64,000 nt of DNA, from positions 52,251 to 116,250 of the forward strand of contig DLJZ01000029.1 of assembly GCA_002478865.1 (NCBI GenBank). The letters run 5' to 3'. Each line of letters starts with the position of its first letter. The first letter of the stretch is position 1. The stretch comes from Hungatella sp. UBA7603. GTDB lineage: Bacteria; Bacillota; Clostridia; Lachnospirales; Lachnospiraceae. The notes under the pieces were generated by a model. That model had not been told where the DNA came from. It did not search any database and saw only the letters and a program-made list of their open reading frames with translations. The translations under genes and the position numbers were made by a program. This document shows positions 15,687 to 24,167 of this stretch, piece after piece.

Positions 15687-16673
15687 CTACTCAGATGCAT
15701 CATCAGTCTTTTTCTTAACTGGAATGAGCAGATCCAATTGTTTAAAATCGGATTCCTTTCCTGTATAATAAGAAAATGCATTTAGATGCTCCTCAAGACT
15801 CCCTCCCATGCCAAATGGCTCTCGCCACTCGATCTCATATTCATTATGGTCTTGCATCTGCTTAAAAAATACTCCCCATTCATGAAAATCTCCCATCTTA
15901 ATACAATGGGCCGCATAGATACCACCAGCAAACTGCTTCTTACTTATGGGTTCTTTTACCTCCAGATCATCTGGAATGGTCACCCAAAACTCGTAACCAT
16001 AAAATTCTTCCCCCTCTTTGGGAGAAGGATTGTTAAACCCATACACACGAAAATCCGGTTTTTTCAAAGGTAAATCTACCTCTTTAATCAATGCCTGAAG
16101 CTGATCTCCAGAAACCTCCTCCGGATTCTCTCCTACATATTGACTGGTTGCTACCGTAGCAGGTGGCAGGTATACAAACCTGATATCCATCTTTTGTTCC
16201 ATTCTTTCACTTGCCTGATTTAACTCCTCCACTGAGCAGTCCTCCTTTAAATGATATTTAGGAGAAATAAGGGCATGGGCAATTGCAATCAGCTCATTGT
16301 CTTCTAGAATATCTACACAGATTTTTCCGCGTATCCCCACGTCAAGCCGATGGATAAAGGTATCTATTATGGCTCGGATTGTGCTAAGTGCATTGATTTC
16401 TTCATCAAGAGTTTCCATATTTTCACGGAGCACTTCCAAAGCCTGAAATTGTTCTTTATCATTTAAAATAACGGCGATCTGCTTTAATGAGATTCTCAAT
16501 TTACGAAGAATAATAATTTGCTTTAGCCGCTTTACTGCCGTCTCATCATAGATCCGGTAAGCATACTCCTTTCTACGACTACTCTCTATCAAACCAATCT
16601 TTTCATAGTAACGGATCATTCTTGCAGATACGAAAAACTCTTTAGAAACCTCTCCGATTGTCATTGCTTCCAC
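15687..16673 (-). CDS. MerR-family regulator with GyrI-like effector-binding domain
   Basis: The 328-residue protein has an N-terminal MerR winged helix (MTIGEVSKEFFVSARMIRYYEKIGLI, then YRIYDETAVKRLKQI), a long coiled dimer helix (residues about 75-110) and a C-terminal GyrI-like/AraC-effector domain (RFVYLPPATVATSQYVGE, then YGYEFWVTIPDD and FAGGIYAAHCIK). This is the BmrR/TipA-type plan for sensing hydrophobic drugs. GTG at 16673 is eight bases after AAAGGGGGG. Its promoter has the 19-base spacer characteristic of MerR-controlled promoters, so it should control itself and probably the Nudix and ANT(6)-like genes downstream. Confidence 0.87.
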   Translation of the reverse strand: MEAMTIGEVSKEFFVSARMIRYYEKIGLIESSRRKEYAYRIYDETAVKRLKQIIILRKLRISLKQIAVILNDKEQFQALEVLRENMETLDEEINALSTIRAIIDTFIHRLDVGIRGKICVDILEDNELIAIAHALISPKYHLKEDCSVEELNQASERMEQKMDIRFVYLPPATVATSQYVGENPEEVSGDQLQALIKEVDLPLKKPDFRVYGFNNPSPKEGEEFYGYEFWVTIPDDLEVKEPISKKQFAGGIYAAHCIKMGDFHEWGVFFKQMQDHNEYEIEWREPFGMGGSLEEHLNAFSYYTGKESDFKQLDLLIPVKKKTDDASE

Positions 16674-16696
16674 TGACTCATCCCCCCTTTAAAATC

Positions 16697-16727
16697 AGTA
16701 TAAAGTACGACACAGTGTTCCAGTCAA
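16697..16727 (-). promoter_or_regulatory. MerR-type promoter with 19-bp spacer
   Basis: Minus-strand TTGACT (16722-16727) and TATACT (16697-16702) are 19 bases apart. The spacer contains the short palindrome ACACTGTGT. MerR activators twist such over-long spacers to allow transcription. Confidence 0.65.
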
Positions 16728-16837
16728 TTATTTATTTCACTTTTTTCTTTCGGGTTTTTTCCAGGTCTCTAACTATAAATCCATCATATCATCCATCAAC
16801 AGTCCAATACAATAAATTTCTGGATAAATTAGCTTTT

Positions 16838-18049
16838 TTACTTATTGACCCTTACAAATATTTTTTTACCAATCTTTAAAACATCATTATTAAACAAGAC
16901 CGAACTTAAATCATCTTCCCCAATCTTCTCCTCATTCAGTCGAATGCCACCTTGCTTTAAAAGTCGTAAAAACTCACTTCTGCTTTTCACAAATCCCATA
17001 GCCACAAGCTGAGGAATGGTATCATTTACAGTCTCCTTACCAATTGCCAGTATCATCGTGGGAATGTCCTCAGGCGTTGACTTTTTGCGAAATGCTGCCT
17101 CATAGTAAGACACTGCCTTTTGTAAATCTTCCTCTGAATGATAGAGAGCCGTTATTATTTCTGCCAGCTTGAATTTTATATTTCTTGGATTTTCCCCTTC
17201 CGATAACTGCTGTTTGATTTTATCAATCTCATCCGGATGCTCATCTGTGGCTAGCTCTAAGTATCTGATAATCAGATGATCCGGTATCTCCATGATTTTT
17301 TTAAACATCACTTCAGCAGGTTCGTCTATTCCAATATAATTTCCAAGGCTTTTACTCATTTTCTCTACCCCATCGGTTCCTTCCAATATGGGCATGAAAA
17401 GGGCGATCTGAACCTCTTGGCCCATTGACTTTTGGAGTGTCCTTCCCATTAGAATATTAAAAGTCTGGTCTGTTCCACCAAGTTCGATATCTGCATGCAG
17501 TTCCACAGAGTCATAAGCCTGCATCAGCGGATAGAAAAATTCATGGATTCCAATTGGAATACCATTACTAAATCTTTTTTCAAACTCATCTCGTTCAAGC
17601 ATTCTGGCAACGGTAGTGGAAGCAGCCAGCCGCATGACATCTTCAAAACCAAGCTTGGAGAGCCACTCACTGTTAAATCTAACTACCGTACGTTCTTTGT
17701 CTAAAATCTTAAAAATCTGCTCACAATACGTGGTGGCATTTGCTTTTACCTGTTTATCCGTAAGTGCCACCCTTCCTTTAGACTTTCCAGTAGGATCCCC
17801 TATTTTGCCAGTAAAATCTCCTATCACGATAACTGCCTTATGACCAAGTTCTTGCATTTGCCTCACTTTTCTCAGGACAACTCCATGACCTAAATGAATG
17901 TCCGGTGCAGAAGGATCCAGTCCCAGCTTAATGGTCAGAGGCTCATTTTGAGAAAAAGACCTCTCCAGTTTTGCAAGTAATTCTTCCTCATTGATACATT
18001 TGTGAACTCCCTTACAGATGATTCGTAGTTGCTCCTTTGGTGTTAACAT
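16838..18049 (-). CDS. tyrS: tyrosyl-tRNA synthetase, TyrZ type
   Basis: This 403-residue class I synthetase charges tRNA-Tyr. The HIGH signature is HLGH at residues 52-55 and the KMSKS signature is intact (VEKMSKSLGN, near residue 232). TIKLGLDPSAPDIHLGH is the form seen in the second bacterial TyrRS branch (TyrZ) rather than the Bacillus TyrS branch. The last 60 residues are an S4 RNA-binding domain (LLKQGGIRLNEEKI). AAAGGAG lies before the ATG. A tyrosine T-box leader upstream shows that uncharged tRNA-Tyr controls it. Confidence 0.96.
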   Translation of the reverse strand: MLTPKEQLRIICKGVHKCINEEELLAKLERSFSQNEPLTIKLGLDPSAPDIHLGHGVVLRKVRQMQELGHKAVIVIGDFTGKIGDPTGKSKGRVALTDKQVKANATTYCEQIFKILDKERTVVRFNSEWLSKLGFEDVMRLAASTTVARMLERDEFEKRFSNGIPIGIHEFFYPLMQAYDSVELHADIELGGTDQTFNILMGRTLQKSMGQEVQIALFMPILEGTDGVEKMSKSLGNYIGIDEPAEVMFKKIMEIPDHLIIRYLELATDEHPDEIDKIKQQLSEGENPRNIKFKLAEIITALYHSEEDLQKAVSYYEAAFRKKSTPEDIPTMILAIGKETVNDTIPQLVAMGFVKSRSEFLRLLKQGGIRLNEEKIGEDDLSSVLFNNDVLKIGKKIFVRVNK

Positions 18050-18136
18050 TCTTCAACATCTCCTTTGATATTTTTATAAATATTTGCAGATTTATAAGAA
18101 ATTCATAAAAACAAAGAGTTAAAGTTTTTAAGCAAT

Positions 18137-18440
18137 AAAAAAACTCCCGCCCTCTTGTTTCAAAAGGACGAGAGTAAATCTCGTGTTACCACCTTAAGTT
18201 CATAGACAACTCACGCTGTCTACCTCGTCGGGTACGGCCTTGGCGATACCCTTGCACTTGATCACGGTGTGCGTTCCGTCACAGCCTACTCCTTAAAAAA
18301 GTTTTGGTGCGCAGCTCCAAGAGGTATTCACACTTTCTATCCACGAGCCTCTCATCAACCGGCATCTTTCTGTTTGGAATCGAAAATGCTACTCTTTCTT
18401 TTCATAGCCTTTTCTTATACTCCAGATTGCATAGCAATCC
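18137..18440 (-). promoter_or_regulatory. T-box leader (tyrosine specifier) of tyrS
   Basis: On the minus strand the leader contains a specifier loop GTGTGAATACCTC with UAC (tyrosine) at 18326-18324, the T-box sequence AAGGTGGTAACACGAG (around 18181-18197) and a terminator stem ACTCTCGTCCTTTTG/CAAGAGGGCGGGAGT followed by a T run (18137-18175). Uncharged tRNA-Tyr would stabilise the antiterminator and let tyrS be transcribed. The stretch 18441-18561 shows nothing else. Confidence 0.92.
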
Positions 18441-18561
18441 TTTGTAATGCAAATATTTAATTATTTGGTATGTTATCATATTATATGTGAGGCGTCAATA
18501 TAAAGTTGTTATATTCCTGATAATTAATCCTCGACTATTTTACTATGAAGGCATTGGTGAC

Positions 18562-19122
18562 TTATTTTACAATAGTAACCGTACCTTCTTTTCTGGGAGC
18601 AGCGTTTGGTGCTTCCTTGCTGTTAAAGCCTACTGCTGCAGTTCCTGAAATTTCATAATTTTCAGGTAGACCAAGTTCTGTAAGAATACTTCTTACCTTT
18701 TCATCATTTCCTGCAAATGCCAAAATATGAATCCAGCAAGAACTAATGTCCATAGAGTGGGCAGCCAAAAACATATTTTCCAGTGCTGCTGCACAATTGG
18801 ATGCTCCTGAAGCTGATTCTTTCTCATAAGCTGAAATGATGATTGTTGGGGCACCGTAGAAAGGATCGTAAGCGGGATTACTTCCAATCTTTTTAAAGTG
18901 CTCGATCGGGAAAGTCGTCATGACTTCCTTTGCTGCGGTAGCAAGCTTTTTTATGATCTCTTTATTTTGTACCACCAAGAAATGCCAGTCTTGTTTGCCC
19001 ATACCACTTGGAGCATATTTAGCTGCCTCTACAATATCATTTAATGCCTCATCTGAGATTTGCTTCTCTTGAAAAGATCTTACGCTTCTTCTTGTTAAAA
19101 TAGTCTGAATTACTTCATTCAT
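18562..19122 (-). CDS. nitroreductase-family flavoprotein
   Basis: This 186-residue FMN-dependent oxidoreductase starts MNEVIQTILTRRSVRSFQ, the phosphate-binding RRSVR motif of the nitroreductase family. It continues with AAKYAPSGMGKQDWHFLVV and ends with the flavin-contacting segment in LPENYEISGTAAVGF. It lacks the C-terminal ferredoxin or other extra domains. Members reduce nitroaromatics, quinones or enones with NAD(P)H. GAGGAG precedes the ATG. It appears to be a single gene between the tyrS T-box and the cobalt/nickel transporter operon. Confidence 0.88.
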   Translation of the reverse strand: MNEVIQTILTRRSVRSFQEKQISDEALNDIVEAAKYAPSGMGKQDWHFLVVQNKEIIKKLATAAKEVMTTFPIEHFKKIGSNPAYDPFYGAPTIIISAYEKESASGASNCAAALENMFLAAHSMDISSCWIHILAFAGNDEKVRSILTELGLPENYEISGTAAVGFNSKEAPNAAPRKEGTVTIVK

Positions 19123-19283
19123 ATGTTTTCTCCTCTATGAAATTATTTTGGGGGTAAATAAGGTCGTAATCGTAGCAAGCTTTTTTGATGCTCCTTTTTA
19201 TTATTTTATCATATTGTACAGATATGTCATGTATCATACATCACAAAATAATTGGAATGGAATTCTGTAATTTGATCTATTTT

Positions 19284-20024
19284 TTAATGATAATATTCAT
19301 CCACTAAATTGACTTTCTTTAGTAAATTAATGTCTTTTAGAAGCTCTTTCGTTGACATATCTGCAACGATGGTATGCTCCTCATTAAAAAGAATGGCTCT
19401 TGTCGATATTTCATGCACTAGCTCCAGGTTATGAGTAGAGATTATTAGAGTCTTTCCAGCTTTATTCAGTTTTACAAGGAACTCCACAAGCCACCTCTGT
19501 GTCTTTGGATCAAGACCATTCATAGGTTCATCTAACACTAAGACATCAGGATTGAGAGACATGACACAAGCAATCGCCACTTTACGTTTTTCTCCTCCAC
19601 TCAAATGATACGGGATACGACTCTCAAAATTTTCAATATTTAACAGCTTTAAACAGTCCTTTACTCTTTTTGTAACTTCTAGTTCATCTAGCCCCATCTG
19701 TCTTGGTCCAAAAGCAATTTCTTCAAAGACACTGGAGCAAAACAATTGTGTATCAGAATTTTGAAATACAAATCCGATTCTCTGATGAAGCTGCTTAGAG
19801 AACATATTATCTTGCAGTTTCTTATGAGTTATTTCCTCACCATCAAATCGATAAGATCCTCTTTCTGGTGAGATAATTCCGTTCATCAATTTTAATAGCG
19901 TAGATTTACCGCATCCATTGGCTCCCATTAACGCAACTGCTTCACCGGGTTTTATTTCTAGGTTAATATTATTTAATGCAATGATATCTAAATAGGAGTA
20001 ATAAGCATTCTTAATCTCAATCAT
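19284..20024 (-). CDS. cbiO: ATP-binding subunit of the cobalt/nickel ECF transporter
   Basis: The 246-residue ATPase has Walker A GANGCGKST, the Q-loop region FQNSDTQLFCSSVFEEIAFGP typical of ECF ATPases, signature LSGGEKRKVAIA, Walker B VLVLDEP and switch His ISTHNLELV. Its ATG overlaps the cbiQ stop by four bases. With CbiQ and CbiM it forms a group I energy-coupling-factor importer at the cytoplasmic membrane for Co2+ or Ni2+. Whether the ion is cobalt or nickel cannot be decided; no B12 or NiCo riboswitch is present upstream. Confidence 0.92.
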   Translation of the reverse strand: MIEIKNAYYSYLDIIALNNINLEIKPGEAVALMGANGCGKSTLLKLMNGIISPERGSYRFDGEEITHKKLQDNMFSKQLHQRIGFVFQNSDTQLFCSSVFEEIAFGPRQMGLDELEVTKRVKDCLKLLNIENFESRIPYHLSGGEKRKVAIACVMSLNPDVLVLDEPMNGLDPKTQRWLVEFLVKLNKAGKTLIISTHNLELVHEISTRAILFNEEHTIVADMSTKELLKDINLLKKVNLVDEYYH

Positions 20025-20851
20025 GGTAACATCCTTCCTAAGTAAAGGTAAAGAACGAAGAATCCAATATGTATGGTTATATAGAAATAATCAATCCACT
20101 TAAATTTAGATTTTTCCATCCTATGATATTCCCCTGAAAACCCTCTACACTCCATCGCATGATACATTTCCTCTGCCATTTCCATGGATTGCAGAAACAT
20201 GGTTCCAGCAACACCAGCCATTGATGTATATTTTTTGTTGTTTCTCCCTACTGACCTCAGCTTTAATGCGTAAAACATATTAAGCGATAATTCCCCCAGC
20301 CTATAAATATACTTAATTGTAATATCTAGAATTAGTATAAAAATATCTGGCACATAAAATCGCTTAAGCGCTTTGGTAAGCAAACTCCACTTAGTCGTAT
20401 GGGAAAGCAATCCAACTACCGTTATGGAAGCAAATACTTTTGTTGTAATCATGATACTGCTGTAGCTGTTTCCTTGAATAAATGCTGGTAACATAATGAT
20501 AGCAGTAAATAGAGTAACGCCTGCACTCAGTTTTAAAATCCTTACTAGCCTATCTGTATCCGTTACGCATAAAATAGACAGCAGATACACATTTATGATC
20601 ATAACAAAAACAAAGCTTTTCGTGAGAGATACTAAGATCAAAAGAATCGCGGTACACAAAACGTTAAGTGATACATTTATATTGAAACGGGATTGTTGAA
20701 TTGAATCCTGCATTTTAATCCTGGATATAACCTTAAATATAGATAGGATACTTTTGTTAACAAAAGTATCCTTATCCATTAGAGGTATATAATTTTCACT
20801 TATTAAAAGCCATTCTGGAACATCTGTCATTTCACTTTCTGTATTATCCAT
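20021..20851 (-). CDS. cbiQ: transmembrane subunit of the cobalt/nickel ECF transporter
   Basis: This 276-residue EcfT/CbiQ-family protein has about five hydrophobic helices and the two coupling motifs that contact the ATPase (LKLRSVGRNN and ECRGFSGEYHR near the C-terminus). The ATG at 20851 is preferred; a TTG at 20863 lacks a properly spaced site. The start overlaps cbiM by eight bases and the end overlaps cbiO by four, so the three subunits are co-translated. The N-terminal 50 residues are hydrophilic and lie before the first helix. Confidence 0.88.
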   Translation of the reverse strand: MDNTESEMTDVPEWLLISENYIPLMDKDTFVNKSILSIFKVISRIKMQDSIQQSRFNINVSLNVLCTAILLILVSLTKSFVFVMIINVYLLSILCVTDTDRLVRILKLSAGVTLFTAIIMLPAFIQGNSYSSIMITTKVFASITVVGLLSHTTKWSLLTKALKRFYVPDIFILILDITIKYIYRLGELSLNMFYALKLRSVGRNNKKYTSMAGVAGTMFLQSMEMAEEMYHAMECRGFSGEYHRMEKSKFKWIDYFYITIHIGFFVLYLYLGRMLP

Positions 20852-21845
20852 TGTGAGATCCAACCTTATCTTTCTTAAAGCTGCTAATTACGCGAAAGAG
20901 GATTATAAGAACAGCCACCCCTGCGATGGCGGACAGAATATAGCCCGCAATTTCTGGCAAACCGCTAATTGCATAGTCCGGCATAACCACACTAAAGTTA
21001 AAGCCTTGACTCATACCTTTTGGAATAAATCCCAATGTGTTACCCCCAGTCATCACATCTTTAATTTCATCGGTTCCCCACTCTCCCCAAGCAGTTCCTG
21101 ATGCCAAAAGACCAAGTGGAGCGAGACATATAAGTCCCAAAATCAAGCCATAAATAGCGTTCATTCGTTCTTTTGCTCCTTCGTAAATCATGCCTGGAGA
21201 TACTTTTTTTATGTATGCAACAATTGCAACTGTAAAGATCATTTCAACAACTCCAGCGACCAAAAGATGGGGAATTGTCATAGCTGGTATTGATACGGAT
21301 AGAGGATACGGGCAATACAACGCCTGACCGGCAGAGTCTTTAAATAATAATGGTTGAATACCAAATTCAATTGCAGCACATAAGGCAGCCACATTTATAC
21401 CCGCATAGGAACCGATTGCAATACCAAGGTATTCACCTTTTTGCGATTTCACACGATCTTTTATTAATTTATAAACAAAGTATCCTAGAAATGGGGATAC
21501 AAATGCCATATTAAAGCAGTTTGCTCCAAAGGCTAAAATGCCTCCATCACCAAATAAAAATGCTTGAATAAACAGAGCCACGGTAACACTAATGCATGCC
21601 GCATAAGGTCCTAATAAAACAGCAAGCAGGGTTCCTCCTACCGCATGTCCAGTGGTACCTCCGGGAAGAGGAACATTAAACATCATCAGCAAAAACGAAA
21701 ATGCAGCTCCGACACCAAGCATTGGAATCTTCACTCTAGAAACCTCTTCTTTTACCTTCTTGACAGCTTTTGTCCAAATAGGGACCATAACAGCACCCAT
21801 AGCAGTGCATGTCATTGGACTTAGGTAATTATCTGGAATATGCAT
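20844..21845 (-). CDS. cbiM: substrate-binding subunit of the cobalt/nickel ECF transporter, CbiM with fused CbiN/NikN-like tail
   Basis: The 333-residue membrane protein opens MHIPDNYLSP, where Met1 and His2 form part of the metal site in CbiM/NikM. About eight hydrophobic helices follow, including the glycine-rich PLPGGTTGHAVGGTLLAVLLGP. The C-terminal part (PDYAISGLPEIAGYIL, then one helix) resembles the separate CbiN/NikN small subunit, so this is a CbiMN or NikMN fusion. The ribosome site AAAGG lies upstream. It is first in the cbiM-cbiQ-cbiO operon. Metal identity is uncertain. Confidence 0.88.
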   Translation of the reverse strand: MHIPDNYLSPMTCTAMGAVMVPIWTKAVKKVKEEVSRVKIPMLGVGAAFSFLLMMFNVPLPGGTTGHAVGGTLLAVLLGPYAACISVTVALFIQAFLFGDGGILAFGANCFNMAFVSPFLGYFVYKLIKDRVKSQKGEYLGIAIGSYAGINVAALCAAIEFGIQPLLFKDSAGQALYCPYPLSVSIPAMTIPHLLVAGVVEMIFTVAIVAYIKKVSPGMIYEGAKERMNAIYGLILGLICLAPLGLLASGTAWGEWGTDEIKDVMTGGNTLGFIPKGMSQGFNFSVVMPDYAISGLPEIAGYILSAIAGVAVLIILFRVISSFKKDKVGSHNG

Positions 21846-21886
21846 AATATTACCAACCTTTCATGATTCGATTTTCAAATAAAATA

Positions 21887-21915
21887 ATTATAAAAGGTTT
21901 TTGATTTTGCAACAA
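21887..21915 (-). promoter_or_regulatory. promoter of the cobalt/nickel transporter operon
   Basis: Minus-strand TTGTTG (21910-21915), 17 bases, TATAAT (21887-21892), about 40 bases before the cbiM start. No riboswitch fits in the short leader. Confidence 0.6.
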
Positions 21916-21942
21916 GCCTGTAGGGGGGATAATTTCTTAAAT

Positions 21943-22614
21943 CTATTCTACTTTATCCAAAATATAGCCAATCATTAATGGTATTAAAACTATGCTAACC
22001 GCTACTGGCATACCGATTGGAAATGATGGACTTTTCAAAAAAATATAAAAGCATACAGGAATGATGATTAATAAAGTTAATTTTAGCCATGAATGAATAA
22101 AATACATAATTTTATTCTTATTGATCTTAGATTCTTCAAAAGCTTTCCGTGTAATATAGTTGAATATAACTTTTGCTTCTATGACTGCAATCATATTACC
22201 AATTATTTCACCCATTGTAATTTGCAAATAAAAAATAGAAGTCCCTTCTACAATAGATTGAGTAACTTTTACAAACAACCAAATAAATGCAATAATGCTT
22301 ATTGCAGATGTAATATTATTGACATCACTTATTATCCTTTCTACTATTGTCCGTTTTGGGAATGATTTTACAATTTCATCACAAAAGGCCTGATACTCTC
22401 TTCCCACAACCAATTCCGCTGTTTCTCCACGCTTTTCTCCATCTGATAGCATATAATCAATATCTCTTCTAACGACTTCCTGATTATACTCACTAAGATT
22501 GCTTCCTCTCAAGTAACATACAATGTCTGTCATGACATTTTTGCTATGCTCAGACAAATTATATTTTTCAAATTCATTATTTTCCTTTAATAACATTTTA
22601 GTCTTTTTATTCAT
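21943..22614 (-). CDS. PadR-associated membrane protein (DUF1129/HAAS-like)
   Basis: The 223-residue protein has a soluble N-terminal half rich in charged residues (KKTKMLLKENNEFEKYNLSE) and about four hydrophobic helices in the C-terminal half. This layout is common in membrane proteins encoded with PadR regulators. It begins 13 bases after the padR stop with AAAGGTG seven bases before the ATG at 22614, so the two are co-transcribed. Its function is not known. Such proteins are thought to take part in the response that the PadR regulator controls. Confidence 0.6.
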   Translation of the reverse strand: MNKKTKMLLKENNEFEKYNLSEHSKNVMTDIVCYLRGSNLSEYNQEVVRRDIDYMLSDGEKRGETAELVVGREYQAFCDEIVKSFPKRTIVERIISDVNNITSAISIIAFIWLFVKVTQSIVEGTSIFYLQITMGEIIGNMIAVIEAKVIFNYITRKAFEESKINKNKIMYFIHSWLKLTLLIIIPVCFYIFLKSPSFPIGMPVAVSIVLIPLMIGYILDKVE

Positions 22615-22627
22615 AATCAATCACCTT

Positions 22628-22951
22628 TCATTTTTTTATTTCTAATAAATCAAAAACTGCCTTTACCATTTCTTTAAAATTTATTTGAAATTCTTCTAAT
22701 TCCTGCTTGCCTTTTTCTGTTAATAAATAATACTTCCTTTTAGGGCCTTGCTTGGATTCACTATACACTGATGTCAAACAACCATTCTTCTCTAATCTAA
22801 GTAACAAAGGGTATATTGTTCCTTCAGAAATTTCTCCAAATCCATAACCTTTCAACGTTTGCGAAATTTCATACCCATATACTTCTTTCTGTTGAATAAT
22901 AGCTAAGATACTGCCTTCTAATACTCCTTTTAACATCTGTGATGATATCAA
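22628..22951 (-). CDS. PadR-family transcriptional regulator
   Basis: This 107-residue protein is a short PadR subfamily 2 regulator. The winged helix runs through LEGSILAIIQQKEVYGYEISQTL, EGTIYPLLLRLEKNGCLTSVY and KRKYYLLTEKGKQEL, and the C-terminal helix is short. No ATG lies near the N-terminus with a site; the TTG at 22951, seven bases after AGGAGG, is the best start. Two tandem copies of a 13-bp element in the promoter are likely operators, so it probably represses itself and the membrane protein gene that follows. Confidence 0.85.
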   Translation of the reverse strand: MISSQMLKGVLEGSILAIIQQKEVYGYEISQTLKGYGFGEISEGTIYPLLLRLEKNGCLTSVYSESKQGPKRKYYLLTEKGKQELEEFQINFKEMVKAVFDLLEIKK

Positions 22952-22989
22952 CAATTTACCTCCTAGTACAATTTAAATTCTTTTACCTT

Positions 22990-23030
22990 GTAATGCAAGA
23001 TACCTCTTGCCTATATTGTATTGCAAGATA
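22990..23030 (-). promoter_or_regulatory. tandem 13-bp repeats in the padR promoter
   Basis: On the minus strand TATCTTGCAATAC (23030-23018) and TATCTTGCATTAC (23002-22990) lie 28 bp apart, with TTGCAA and a TATAGG/TATCTT segment between or within them. They differ at one base. They are the probable binding sites of the PadR regulator. Confidence 0.5.
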
Positions 23031-23063
23031 GTGGAGATGTCAATTGCTTATTCATAAATTTAA

Positions 23064-23108
23064 TATACAAAAATTCCCAGGATGTCAAATCCCGGGAATC
23101 TTTGTATA
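23064..23108. repeat. inverted repeat, hairpin on either strand
   Basis: TATACAAAAATTCCC (23064-23078) faces GGGAATCTTTGTATA (23094-23108) with one mismatch. An inner GG/CC pair extends the stem. No T run follows on either strand and no gene end is near, so a terminator role is unclear. Confidence 0.55.
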
Positions 23109-23235
23109 CTAATATGTTTCTAATCAAAGTTACATTTGTTTCATTGAATTATAATAATAGACATAGAAGGAGTGATCGTTACTTGTATCTTGCTCTAGCC
23201 GTCCCATAACATATTAATCACATTCTCCATCATAG

Positions 23236-23463
23236 AAACAATCCTATCATAGCTATGTCTCTTTCGGAACCAATCGACTCATATCTCTAGAAAATAATGT
23301 TGAAAATCTTACATTTTTCAGTTTTAATAAACTGCTGGTGAATTGCTCTAAGCCTAATCCAAGTCCCCATGAGGTGGCATTCTATATTTATGCATCATTA
23401 GATAACTTTCAAATTGTCCTATATCGCACCTATGATAACGCTTGGATGGTACTAAAAGAATAG
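23236..23463 (+). pseudogene. possible decayed 3' end of a gene
   Basis: A 75-codon frame without a start codon runs from just after a stop at 23233-23235 to TAG at 23461-23463. It has protein-like composition (for example HEVAFYIYASLDNFQIVLYR and ending DNAWMVLKE). No ribosome site or family was recognised. It may be the remnant of a gene whose 5' part is lost. The flanking bases 23109-23235 and 23464-23591 show nothing definite. Confidence 0.3.
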
Positions 23464-23591
23464 TTTTCCACTTAGCATTTTGATTTTTTTTGCTACACTA
23501 CAGTTTGAAAATGGATAAAATAATTCACTTGATTATGTAAAAAAAATATATTATAATTATATTGTAAAAACATTTACGCGTATAATTGATC

Positions 23592-23630
23592 AGCGTGAAA
23601 CCAAGAAATTGGTTTCGCGCTTTATTTTTT
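23592..23630 (+). terminator. terminator-like hairpin ahead of the DUF2798 gene
   Basis: AGCGTGAAACCAA and TTGGTTTCGCGCT (one mismatch or G-U region) close a GAAA loop and are followed by TTATTTTTT. It lies about 45 bases before the gene at 23673, where it could act as an attenuator, or it may end an earlier decayed gene. Confidence 0.55.
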
Positions 23631-23672
23631 GCGAAAATGTATTATTTCATTAAGAAAAGAGGGACACATCGT

Positions 23673-24167
23673 ATGGATTATTACATGAAATTGCCAAGAG
23701 GGAAAAAAGAGTTTGCATTATTTTTATTAATTATTTCAATTATATCAGTGAATATAATTGCACCATTAATAACGTGCTTTGAAATTGGGTTTCATATGTA
23801 TGTATGGGCAGACGTGATTAAAAAAATTCCATATATATGGATTTGCGTGATTGCCTTAGTGTTAATCACTTACAAACCTTCAGAATGGCTAACTGCAAAA
23901 ATTGTAGCGGAAGGAGATAGTTTTAATTCACACATTACTATAAATATCTTATGTACGGTATTTGTAATGTCAATATTTATGACTGTAATTGGCACATGGA
24001 TAGGAAACAGCCAAGTGAGTATTGATGCAATTCAGATGTTCTTTTATAAGTGGCCACGTAATATTGCAATTTCATTTGCAGTAGAAGCTTTAGTTGCTCA
24101 ACCTATAGCAAGACTGATCATGTTAAAAATACATTTGAGTAATGATAAAAAAACATTCCGGAAGTAA
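23673..24167 (+). CDS. DUF2798-family membrane protein
   Basis: The 164-residue membrane protein has four hydrophobic helices arranged as two repeats. The second repeat ends WPRNIAISFAVEALVAQPIARLIM, the characteristic pattern of DUF2798 proteins. Function is unknown for the family. The ATG at 23673 is chosen because AAGAGGG precedes it; an in-frame ATG 87 bases upstream would fall before the hairpin at 23592 and is not supported. It stands alone on the plus strand between padR and the mcc operon. Confidence 0.7.
   Translation: MDYYMKLPRGKKEFALFLLIISIISVNIIAPLITCFEIGFHMYVWADVIKKIPYIWICVIALVLITYKPSEWLTAKIVAEGDSFNSHITINILCTVFVMSIFMTVIGTWIGNSQVSIDAIQMFFYKWPRNIAISFAVEALVAQPIARLIMLKIHLSNDKKTFRK

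Noticed and set aside
21846..21942. Possible cobalamin or NiCo riboswitch before cbiM
   Set aside because: The gap is under 100 bases and shows no conserved riboswitch sequence.
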